Origin: Notolepis coatsorum
Lineage: Eukaryota; Chordata; Actinopteri; Aulopiformes; Paralepididae
Direction: 5' to 3'
NCBI GenBank assembly: GCA_963971535.1
Contig: OZ020594.1
Coordinates: 113,123,974-113,187,973 of the forward strand
DNA: 64,000 bases
Shown here one piece after another: positions 55,410-64,000 of this stretch (within the stretch, counting starts at the first letter, position 1; each line of letters begins with the position of its first letter). The position numbers and the translations under genes were made by a program. The notes under the pieces were generated by a model that was not told the origin of the DNA, searched no databases, and saw only the letters and a program-made list of their open reading frames with translations.

Positions 55410-56362
55410 CACCCACCCCCACTGAATTTTGGCGACATTGAGCACCAACCACGTACCACCTACTAAAAGCACAGTACAACACAATCACACACACACTGGG
55501 TCTTCAAAATAACAAAACCAACTCCAAAAGTATCCCATAAGGATGAAGTGGTATGAGAACAACGCTCTCAATCCAGCTACTGGCGGTAGGGTGCCTTGTA
55601 CACCCCACAAGACCCTCATACACTGTGTAGTATAAGCCCATGAAAATAAATCATCCCAACATAAAAAAAAATTATGTAAGATAAATCACCCCGGACTGTC
55701 AAAACCTAGAACAAAGACCCTGTGCCGCGAACAACATCCTGCCTTGACATGGTCTGTATTAACCTGCTAACTGGTTTGATAAGGCGGCCAAATCTAGACC
55801 GAGCCTGATCAGTGTGCACGGGTGGACTCTGTATGTCACTGCACTGCACATTTCTCGCCCTATCAGTCCGTGTCACAGTGTCAAGTGAAGGATCCGCCTG
55901 CACTCTGTGTACAGAACTGTCAGCATCAACAGTGACGTTCACTGGTCCATAGTCGCAGCTCACAGACCGAACCTCCATCTGGCCCTCAGGTCCCTCTGAG
56001 ATGTCTCGAGACACAGAGGCTGCACTGCTTATGTCTGTAATGTCGGCCTGCGAAAGACTAGGAACGGACAATTGTGTAATCCATTCTCGGGTCCTTCCTT
56101 CAGAGTCCACAGATGCTGGGCCAGTCAAGAGATCCCCACTCCCCTCCTCAGAGATGTTCTCTGTGTTCTCCCCCATACCGTCGACACTTGGAATGGACGA
56201 TTGGGTCTCAGGCATGGATGAGGCAAGGTCGGACACTTCACTCATGTCATCCACAGGGATAAAATTGACAAGCATCAGCAGGTTCCTATGGACCACCTTC
56301 TCACGTCCAGCAACTGTGTCACAGATCTTGTACGTATGTGTCTCAGCATTCATGCCCACCAC
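55410..56362 (-). other. Gypsy element 2, 3' internal region
   Basis: An open region at 55706-56362 begins with a short segment like the post-integrase tail of Gypsy pol (VVHRNLLMLVNF), followed by an acidic, Ser-rich stretch. The hAT element at 56363-58411 separates it from the rest of pol. 55425-55700 is non-coding. Confidence 0.6.
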
Positions 56363-56449
56363 CAGGGCCGCTTGGGAGAAATGCGAGGCCCTGTGCGAGA
56401 TTTAACGCGAGCCCCCCCCCCCCCCCCCCCCCCAAAAGGTTAAAAAAAA

Positions 56450-56501
<52 letters not shown>

Positions 56502-56617
56502 CATACAGTCAACATATTCTTAAATAATAGCGCTGCCCGAGGCGGGGCATGATACAGTCAACATATAGCAAAAGAGAGAGCGAGAGAGAGCTCCCGTTCT
56601 ACAGTCAATATACAGTG

Positions 56618-56652
<35 letters not shown>

Positions 56653-56805
56653 ATTAGAAAGAAATTGAAATGCTATTTGGCCCTAAACAGAGAGTACACA
56701 GTGGCAGAATACCTGAGCACTGTGACTGAAGATCCTTGACTATACAGACTCAGCGAGCACAGCCTAGCCATCGAGAAAGGCCGCCATAGGCAGACTGTGT
56801 GTGTT

Positions 56806-56840
<35 letters not shown>

Positions 56841-56863
56841 ATGTGTGTTAGAGAGAGAGCATG

Positions 56864-56900
<37 letters not shown>

Positions 56901-58411
56901 ATGTGTGTGTGTGTGTTAGAGAGAGAGCATGTATGAGAGATCAAAAAGGACAAAGATCAACACTTAGATCCAAAGAGAAGAGGGTCTATAGAGAAACCAA
57001 AGCAGCAAGGAGCCAATGGCCGACATCAGCTAAATAGGCTAGCCAGGTACTGTGACACACACAGCTTTGGCCAACGGCCCAACGCTACCCAAGCTACACA
57101 AACGACCAAGACATTCACACACAGCACATGTCGTATCTCCAAATGTTGTGAAGTAGCATATGTTTTGCCTGGAAAAAAACATCGTTATTAACAAAACATT
57201 CGGGAGGGGAAGGAAGGAAGAGTGGGGTAATGTCATGACATTTTCATTAATTTTACCTGCACGAGGAACGCAGGGCGAAAGGCCGCAACACAGGTCTCCA
57301 CGTTGACGAAAGGCCTCTCGCTGGCGGGACAAAAAGAAGCTATGGCCAGAGCCTTGTCATGGTGCAGGCCCGACTACATCTTCTGTCAAAGGGCCTGCTA
57401 TTCTCAAGGCTAACTGATAGCATCAAACGAACGTTCCCAGCTGACGCTAAACAGCTAACTGGCTAACAGTTAGCTCAATCAGGCACACACAGTTAGCTAC
57501 TAGTAGTATTAGCTAGTCGACCAGTTTGGCTCCAGAGAGAGAGAAAGAGAGACAGGTCCACGGCGGGTATATAATCATAGGTTGACTCACCATAACGCAG
57601 TATCAACGCCGGCGCCAATGGTAAAGTTGGAAGGAGACTTTCTTGGCCCACGCCACGGTGTAATTTCTTCTTCTTCTTCTTCGAGTACTTTCCGGCAGAC
57701 TGGACACCTTTCGGCGTATTGCTGCCTAACAGATTTATCTGCTCACAAGTTCTCTTCTCCTTCTTTTGAAAAGACATCCACTCGCCTCGCCTCGCTCCTC
57801 TGAATAGGTTAGCTAACGCTAGTTAGCATTTAGCTAAGCTAGCTACTAGCCGACATCATGGCTATACCATGACAAGGCTCCGGCCATTTGTCCCGCTAGC
57901 GAGAGGCCTTTCGTCAACGTTCCTTGGTGACCGACCGACTGATAATGACCGACCTCTTTCTTCGTCTTGGCTGGCATAACTAAGCATAGTCAAAAGCTGC
58001 ACGCGAAATAGTCAAACGCAGCTGACTCACGCTGCCACGCCGGCGTACTACACTGTCTACACATGATGTAAGTAAAACCACTCCCTTCGTTGAAACCAAT
58101 GCTGCTGCAGAACCACAGAGGCTGAGCTCCAATAGTGAGTATGTCTGCAGGACTGCAGACCCAGGAACAAGTCAGACACATTCTACAAACGTGTCTAATG
58201 TGAAATATATAAGCATATAAGCAAAACTAGATTTTAGGTCTGTGATGAAAAAGGGCCTCGCGGGAAGGGGGGCCTCGCAAAAAAATTAAAAAAAAATAAA
58301 AAAAAATAATAAAAAAAATGTATTTATTTTTTAAATTTTTTTTTGCGAGGCCCCCCTTCCCGCGAGGCCCTGTGCGACCGCACTGCTCGCACACCCCCTG
58401 AGGCGGCCCTG
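56363..58411. mobile_element. hAT-type element inside Gypsy element 2
   Basis: 2049 bp flanked by perfect CCCACCAC (56355-56362, 58412-58419). Ends cagggccgcttggg and cctgaggcggccctg. Internal features are a C-run (56411-56432), an AT dinucleotide run (56455-56490), several GA microsatellites (56620-56940), an inverted pair at 57300-57362 and 57866-57920, and an AT-rich hairpin with arms 58254-58285 and 58334-58369. No transposase domain was recognised in the short ORFs. Confidence 0.85.
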
Positions 58412-58444
58412 CCCACCACAGTGTAGATGGTTGATTCCCATCGA

Positions 58445-61400
58445 TCAGCGACTTTCCTCTTCCCCCTGCACCCTGTCGCCGACCTCAATGTCAGACCCCT
58501 TCACTTTCCTGTTGTAGAGCCGAGCATGCCTGTTCTGCTCTTTTGTGGCATGTTCCTGGGCAATGGCCATGGCCTCCCTCAGATCTTTAGTGAGAGATTC
58601 CACATACTTGTCATAACTCGTCACACATGAGTCATTCAAGACGGTTCGGAAGAGGACATCTACAGGTAGACGGGGAATGCGGCCAAACACGAGATAAAAG
58701 GGGGCGTATCCCGTCGTCTCATGGACCGTACAGTTGTACATGAATGTCAACGTCTGCAAACGCTGTGGCCAGTCAGCCTTTGCTTCAGGTGTCAATGCAC
58801 GGATCATCCCACCCAGGGTCCTGTTGAATCGTTCCACACTACCATTTCCCATTGGATGGTAGGGTGTTGTGTGCGATTTCCTGACGCCTGAAACTCTGAG
58901 AAGCTCACTGATTAGCTGACTCTCAAAGTTTGCCCCTTGGTCGCTGTGGATCCGCTCTGGGAACCCGAAGACACAGAAATATCTGTCCCAGAGAACTCTC
59001 GCCACTTGCTTGGCTGACTGGTTTCTACAGGAAAACGCCTGAGCCATCCTCGTAAAGTGATCGGTCACCACCAAGACATCGACTGACTTGTTTCTGGAAT
59101 ATTCAGCCGACCAAAAGTCGATACAGACAAGCTGCAGCGGTCTGGTTGATGTTATACTCTCTAAGGGAGCTCTCCCCTCAGGTTCGACTGTCTTGCTGAC
59201 GATGCATCGCTGACAGTGGCGCACATAGTCTCTCACATCCCTGTCAAGATTTAGCCAGAAGAACCTCTGTCTGGTTAAACTGAGACTCCTGAACTGGCCC
59301 TGATGTCCTGCATCATCATGAACACCCTTCAGAACCTCAACCTTGAGTGAATCAGGCACGACATACTGAGACCGCCTTGCCTTAGTAATCTGGTCTCTTG
59401 AAACTCTGTACAGCACACCATTGCTCACAGCAAGCTTCTCCCAGTGCTTCAAGTATCTCATGACTGTGACAGACTCTTTCACTCTTTCTCTCCTGGAAGG
59501 TCTCCGACATCTCTCCACGTAATACAGGACACGGGAAACGGTTCTGTCTTCTAACTGCCTATCACGGAGGTCCCTCTCTGTGTGGGCAGGCAGAGAGTCT
59601 TGTCCAGACGGAACCAACTGAGGCAAATACTGCAGCACTGCCACAGCACGAGCCCTTGAACCAGCCTCCCATTCCACATGTGATTGTACAACAGCAGACA
59701 CATCTTCCATCTCAATGGATTGAGTATGCATGTGAATGGGACTGCATGAGGCCTGGGCATCGACACTCATCGGAGGGTGTTCCCTGTGACCACTGGAAAC
59801 CCGAAAGGCATCTTGAACAGAGCCACTCGACATATCCCTGACTTGGGATAGGAGACTCAGGTAGGGCTCTTCCAGCAACCTATGACCAACACTGTCCTTA
59901 ACAAACGGCACACGGCTCAGGGCATCAGCCACAACGTTCAGCCGGCCTGGCACATACTTGATGTCAAAGTCGTAGCTTGCCAATTTAGCTACCCAGCGCT
60001 GCTCACAACAGTCCAGCTTCGGCTTTGTCATTATGTGAGTCAGCGGGTTGTTGTCAGTCCAGATTGTAAACTTGTGGCCCTTCAGCCAGTGACTAAACTT
60101 GTCACAGACTGACCACTTCAAGGCCAGAAACTCCAAACGATGAGCTGGATAGTTCTTTTGAGACTGAGACAAGGACTTTCTGGCGAACGCAATAGGCCTG
60201 GCTCTGGTTTCGCCTTCCTGGACTTGTGACAGGACAGCACCAATACCATCCAGGGATGCATCCGTCGACAGCATGAAGGGACGGCTGAAGTCAGGGTGAG
60301 CCAGGACCACCGTGTTAACAAGGGATGCCTTGAGCTTCTCAAAAGCCTGTTCCTGGTCTGAGGTCCAGTCAGAGGCACTCAACTTCTTGTTCGACAGTCT
60401 GTACTTCCCCTCCTTCCCTTTTCTTCTCTCGCCCTTCAACAGAGAGAAGAGAGGCTTGGTGACGGCGGAGTATCTGGGAATGAAGTGCTGGTAATAGTTG
60501 ATCATCCCCAAAAATGACCTTATCCGCTTCTGTGATGGGTTCACCCCATTGGGCTCCATGAGGTCAGCACTCGTCATTTTTGCAATGCTCTCAACCTTGC
60601 TGCGGTCTGTTGACACGCCCTTCTCATCTATTATGTGACTGAGAAATTTCACAGACCTTCTAAGGAAGAAGCATTTCTTTGGGGCCAACTTCAGGTTATG
60701 ACCACGCAGTCTGTCGAACACCATTTTAAGGCGCCCCAAGGCAGTCTCCTCATCTGGAGCAAACACCAACAAGTCATCCAAGTAGCACAGTAAACTCAAG
60801 TAGTTCTGGTCCCCGAAGATACTGGTCATCATGCGCATAAAGCTCCCGGGGCTATTGCAGAGGCCCTGCGGAAGGCGGTTGTATTCATACAAGCCCATAG
60901 GCGTGGTGAAGGCTGAGTACTTTCTGTCATCCTCATGTAATGGCATGTTATAGAACCCGGAGGTCAAGTCCATTGTACTGAAGAAACAGTTGCCACCAAG
61001 CGCAGCCAGGCAATCCGCCTGGTGAGGGAGAGGATGAGCGTCCTTTAGGGTCCTCTTGTTCAGCCAACGGAAATCTGTACACACACAGAGATCGCCATTC
61101 TTTTTCCACACAAGTACCAGAGGAGACGCGTATTCACTGGTGGACTTTCGGATGATCTCCTTCTCCTCCATCTCACTCAGTACCTGGCGTAATATCTGAT
61201 ACTGGCCGGGGGGCACTCGCCTGAATGGGAGCCGGAATGGTCTGTGGTCAGAGAGGTGAATGCGGTGTACGAAGTCCTTCGCTTCTCCACAGTCAAGATG
61301 GTGGCGTGAGAAGATGTCTTCATACCGCACAATCAGGTCAGCCATCTTCTGTTTCCAGCTCTCTGAAACATCACAAGACTGGACGTCAAGACTGCTCAAC

Positions 61401-62389
61401 CCAACTGACTCAAGTTTGTCATCAGTGGAACGTACCTCGGCAGAGGCGGGCATCTCCACTTGAGTGCAACTGACCAGGGGGACCTTTGGAGGGTCAGCAA
61501 CATCCATGTCCTCAAGTGCCATGCAGGGGAAGACATCAGCCAGCTTTGCATTACGCCTCACCAACACGGGCCTGTCAGAAGTATTGATGAGCTTCAGTGG
61601 GACCCATCTGTCTCCCCACAATGGAGTAACAATCCTTGCTACCAAAACTCCCCTCGGGGCCGAACGAGCAGATGTGGGCTCTGTCATTACGGTGCTGCCC
61701 GGAGATACAGCAGTGTCTTTAGGCAGCTTTCCCCATACGAGATATTCACGGCCAGGTTCAAGGCAAACAGCTGAATTGCACCTCACAGTGCCAACTTTGT
61801 CCGGCACGTCCTGACCTCTCCACGGACTCAGACCAGAGAGCATAGATAGGAACTGTTCAGATTCTTGATCTTTGGCAGTGCAGGGGCCGGATACAGTTTT
61901 CCAGTAGGAATCGCACAGCTTAGACTGACGAAGGACATGCTTAATAACATTAGTCCCCAGTATCAACTCATCATGCTGTCCCTGAACAACGAGCGTGAGG
62001 ACCGACATCTTACAGCCATACACTTCCATCTCCACATCGAAGGCAGACTTTGGCTTGACACGGCGTCCACCACATCCAACAAGGACCACGTTCACATTGA
62101 TCTGGTTGTGCTCAGTTATCACTCCAGCCTCCCTCAGCTTCATCTCTGCTACCTCGCTGATGCTACAAGCCATGGACCCGCTGTCTAGCATGCCACCCAG
62201 CGTTGTTGTACCACCCACACCCACAGGTGTATAAAAAAGACTGTCACTGCTGCTAATCCTGTGTATGTTCTGATACACAACAACTTCTGAGTCATCACTT
62301 GAATCCTTCACAGACGTATAAACCGTCTCGGCATCAGATATATAACTAGTTTGGGAGTTCACGTCGGGACCTGTACTGCCTCCCTTCAC
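58445..62389 (-). CDS. Pol region of Gypsy element 2
   Basis: A 1314-residue open region. Parts: aspartic protease (LDSGS, about 68-72), reverse transcriptase (about 370-590, YLDD at 537-540), RNase H (about 705-820), and integrase with its zinc-binding region (about 1024-1062) and DDE core (about 1091-1186). It lies directly downstream of the gag region, as in Ty3/Gypsy elements. Fossil, separated from its 3' part by a transposon. Confidence 0.85.
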   Translation of the reverse strand: MKGGSTGPDVNSQTSYISDAETVYTSVKDSSDDSEVVVYQNIHRISSSDSLFYTPVGVGGTTTLGGMLDSGSMACSISEVAEMKLREAGVITEHNQINVNVVLVGCGGRRVKPKSAFDVEMEVYGCKMSVLTLVVQGQHDELILGTNVIKHVLRQSKLCDSYWKTVSGPCTAKDQESEQFLSMLSGLSPWRGQDVPDKVGTVRCNSAVCLEPGREYLVWGKLPKDTAVSPGSTVMTEPTSARSAPRGVLVARIVTPLWGDRWVPLKLINTSDRPVLVRRNAKLADVFPCMALEDMDVADPPKVPLVSCTQVEMPASAEVRSTDDKLESVGLSSLDVQSCDVSESWKQKMADLIVRYEDIFSRHHLDCGEAKDFVHRIHLSDHRPFRLPFRRVPPGQYQILRQVLSEMEEKEIIRKSTSEYASPLVLVWKKNGDLCVCTDFRWLNKRTLKDAHPLPHQADCLAALGGNCFFSTMDLTSGFYNMPLHEDDRKYSAFTTPMGLYEYNRLPQGLCNSPGSFMRMMTSIFGDQNYLSLLCYLDDLLVFAPDEETALGRLKMVFDRLRGHNLKLAPKKCFFLRRSVKFLSHIIDEKGVSTDRSKVESIAKMTSADLMEPNGVNPSQKRIRSFLGMINYYQHFIPRYSAVTKPLFSLLKGERRKGKEGKYRLSNKKLSASDWTSDQEQAFEKLKASLVNTVVLAHPDFSRPFMLSTDASLDGIGAVLSQVQEGETRARPIAFARKSLSQSQKNYPAHRLEFLALKWSVCDKFSHWLKGHKFTIWTDNNPLTHIMTKPKLDCCEQRWVAKLASYDFDIKYVPGRLNVVADALSRVPFVKDSVGHRLLEEPYLSLLSQVRDMSSGSVQDAFRVSSGHREHPPMSVDAQASCSPIHMHTQSIEMEDVSAVVQSHVEWEAGSRARAVAVLQYLPQLVPSGQDSLPAHTERDLRDRQLEDRTVSRVLYYVERCRRPSRRERVKESVTVMRYLKHWEKLAVSNGVLYRVSRDQITKARRSQYVVPDSLKVEVLKGVHDDAGHQGQFRSLSLTRQRFFWLNLDRDVRDYVRHCQRCIVSKTVEPEGRAPLESITSTRPLQLVCIDFWSAEYSRNKSVDVLVVTDHFTRMAQAFSCRNQSAKQVARVLWDRYFCVFGFPERIHSDQGANFESQLISELLRVSGVRKSHTTPYHPMGNGSVERFNRTLGGMIRALTPEAKADWPQRLQTLTFMYNCTVHETTGYAPFYLVFGRIPRLPVDVLFRTVLNDSCVTSYDKYVESLTKDLREAMAIAQEHATKEQNRHARLYNRKVKGSDIEVGDRVQGEEESR

Positions 62390-62400
62390 ATACAGGTCAG

Positions 62401-63408
62401 TTAGTTTCCCCCAAACTGAGGTTGGGAGGACTTATTGGCCTGGCAGTCCCTCTTTGTATGCCCAGGGGCCAGACAGGCGAAACACAGCCTCTCATTCATG
62501 CAGTGTGAAATGGTGCTATGACTAGAGTCATCACAGACCCGACAAGCTTGCTCCCTGGGACGTCCCCCTCCAGGGGTACGCGGGAACCTCCCACCACGCA
62601 TTGGAGTAGCGACATTGCACTGCTGCATTTTCTCCATCATCCCCTGAAACATGTCCACCATACGGCTAAGAAGCCTCTCCTCCGACTTCTGGAGATTCTG
62701 AGTGACAACTGCCGTAGAGGTGGGGCGTGGGACATGGCAGATCTCTCCTTGAACTGGGACAGAACCAGGAGAGGGGTAAGGAGTATGACACTCCTGGTGT
62801 TGGGCTTGAAGAGAGAGAGAGATAGGACTCTGGGTGTGGCACTGCTCAGGTACTGACAAACTGGCTGGTGATGAGCTAGACTGCTCATGGAGGACAGTGG
62901 TGGTGTGACTCTTTAACTGCACAGCCCCACTAACTCTGCTGCTCAACTCCCTTTGGTAATCATCAATCCTCATCTGTACATCTCGTGAGGTCCATTCATG
63001 GATTGGCTTACATTTCAGAGTGTAGGATAACTCTGGGTCAGGACAATGTTTCACAAACATGAGCGCCACCTCATCACTCATGTTCCCTGCTTGCTTGCCC
63101 TGTCTGCCCAGACCCTCAATAGCTAGGTCTGCTGCCTTGTTCAATCTAATCCAGTAATCGACTGGGTTTTCTCTGAGTTTGGGCAGGGTGGAATAGAAGT
63201 CCGAAAGAGGGAGACATGAGGATGCATCACTGAAGTACTGAAGGAGGATATTGTAAATCAGCCCAGGGTCTCTATTGGCATCAAGTGATGGATCACTACG
63301 TAGGCCGATCCTCACAACATCTCTAGCTTTACCCATTAAACTACTCAGAATTTCCTCAGCCTGCTCAAGCATAGGTATCGCCTGTTTCCTGAGATGAGAC
63401 TTAGTCAT
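62401..63408 (-). CDS. Gag (capsid and zinc knuckle) region of Gypsy element 2
   Basis: A 335-residue open region with a capsid-like helical part (LLQYFSDASSCLPLSDFYST, then NPVDYWIRLNKAADLAIEGL), a Pro/Ser/Gln-rich middle, and a zinc knuckle near the end (CFACLAPGHTKRDC). The capsid part recalls PNMA-type proteins derived from Gypsy gag; this is from memory, not a search. Confidence 0.75.
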   Translation of the reverse strand: MTKSHLRKQAIPMLEQAEEILSSLMGKARDVVRIGLRSDPSLDANRDPGLIYNILLQYFSDASSCLPLSDFYSTLPKLRENPVDYWIRLNKAADLAIEGLGRQGKQAGNMSDEVALMFVKHCPDPELSYTLKCKPIHEWTSRDVQMRIDDYQRELSSRVSGAVQLKSHTTTVLHEQSSSSPASLSVPEQCHTQSPISLSLQAQHQECHTPYPSPGSVPVQGEICHVPRPTSTAVVTQNLQKSEERLLSRMVDMFQGMMEKMQQCNVATPMRGGRFPRTPGGGRPREQACRVCDDSSHSTISHCMNERLCFACLAPGHTKRDCQANKSSQPQFGGN

Positions 63409-63459
63409 GTCAATCCACTCCTGAACTGAACACTTATCAGAACCGTCACCTCTGAATGT

Positions 63460-63789
63460 CTAGGGTTCTCTGTCTGGCCTAACCTGAACTGTCACATGTG
63501 GGGCTTCCTGCCTGGTAGCTTCCCTGTGCGTATCCTGACGTGAAGTATTCTGGGGATCGCCACTCATGTTTATTACACCAGATGACATCAACTTTGCGAC
63601 TATAGACTCGCCAATCTGGACACCTAACTGCCCTACCATATCTGTGAGGTGGTTCATAGCATCAGCATCACTACTAGGTGTAGAAGTGTGAGGACCCTCC
63701 CTCATGAACTGCCCAACAGGAGCACAACCTGGGCTCTGACTCAACCCTGTACCCCTACCGCTGTCAGCCATGGACCGGGAATGCCCCAC
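63460..63789 (-). CDS. N-terminal gag-region ORF of Gypsy element 2
   Basis: A 109-residue open region (start MGHSRSMADSG) rich in Gly, Ser and Thr, upstream of the capsid region. It has a helical stretch MNHLTDMVGQLGVQIGESIV. No specific domain; assigned to gag by position. Confidence 0.5.
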   Translation of the reverse strand: MGHSRSMADSGRGTGLSQSPGCAPVGQFMREGPHTSTPSSDADAMNHLTDMVGQLGVQIGESIVAKLMSSGVINMSGDPQNTSRQDTHREATRQEAPHVTVQVRPDREP

Positions 63790-64000
63790 CCCCTATCAAA
63801 CTTCCTGGTGACATAGCCACTAAACGCCAAACCTCTTCCGATCGATAGGACTGGACTGGCAAAAGTATCCACCCTATCGTCATCAACTCCCCCCTCAGAC
63901 ATTGTAAGTACTTGTGTTGTGTTAAATTACGGAATACCAAATGAAAAAATTTAAATAAAAATAAAGAAAAAGAAAATTATAATCAAAATAATAATTATAA
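63790..64000. other. Leader region of Gypsy element 2, AT-rich window end
   Basis: Non-coding; the last 60 bp are almost pure A/T. The 5' LTR is expected further right. Confidence 0.5.

Larger units (their letters stand above)
50161..64000 (-). mobile_element. Ty3/Gypsy-type LTR element 2 (continues past the window), with two later insertions
   Basis: Minus strand. Its 3' LTR (TG...CA, about 285 bp) occupies 55144-55409 and 50161-50178, split by Gypsy element 1. A G-rich purine tract (agtgggggtggg) borders it at about 55412-55424. Parts: gag regions at 63460-63789 and 62401-63408, pol at 58445-62389, and a 3' region at 55706-56362 separated from pol by a hAT element. The 5' LTR and primer site are outside the window. 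Broken by at least two large insertions. Gag resembles the Gypsy group related to PNMA-type genes (inference). Confidence 0.8.

Overview
This is eukaryotic, almost certainly teleost fish, DNA. The evidence is a P/Q-type calcium-channel exon at the left edge, a multi-finger C2H2 gene of the acidic-N-terminus type abundant in bony fish, tRNA-headed SINEs, L2/CR1, L1/Tx1-like and I/Nimb-like LINEs, and many hAT and piggyBac-like DNA transposons. No prokaryotic features, CRISPR arrays, rRNA genes or free-standing tRNA genes were seen. Host coding capacity is small: one cacna1a exon (minus, 5-299), a C2H2 zinc-finger exon (minus, 12966-14551), and a degenerate THAP-type exon (minus, 22465-24466) split by a DNA transposon. 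Nearly everything else is repeats stacked on repeats.

Region by region. 1-8.3 kb: calcium-channel exon, then minisatellites, a 1.2-kb foldback repeat, and L2 and I-like LINE pieces. 8.3-12.6 kb: four CCAAT boxes beside a 240-bp duplication, then a LINE carrying two piggyBac-like elements with TTAA target duplications. 12.6-16 kb: zinc-finger gene, a Tc1/mariner end, and RT fragments with a hAT MITE inside. 16.9-28 kb: two inverted copies of an unnamed repeat, piggyBac-like elements (one containing a hAT element), the split THAP exon and SINEs. 28.7-32 kb: a solo LTR holding a LINE, which holds a hAT element, which holds a SINE. 32.06-36.57 kb: an LTR element with intact ends that has gag and protease-like parts but no recognisable RT or integrase. 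36.7-42.1 kb: hAT fragments and minisatellites. 42.5-49.4 kb: LINEs, including one whose 3' UTR contains an 83-bp G-quadruplex-capable minisatellite, and an L1-type element with an 11-bp target duplication. 49.9-64 kb: a hAT transposase tail broken by a large Ty3/Gypsy element. A second, whole-looking Gypsy element lies in that element's LTR and a 2-kb hAT element lies in its pol region.

Target-site duplications let the insertion order be read at about a dozen junctions. The observations most worth following are the gag-only SCAN-like LTR element with a tRNA-Pro primer site, the LINE family with a built-in minisatellite, and the THAP exon whose frame resumes exactly across a transposon. No clearly new host pathway or defence system is visible. 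All family names come from reading motifs by eye, without database searches.
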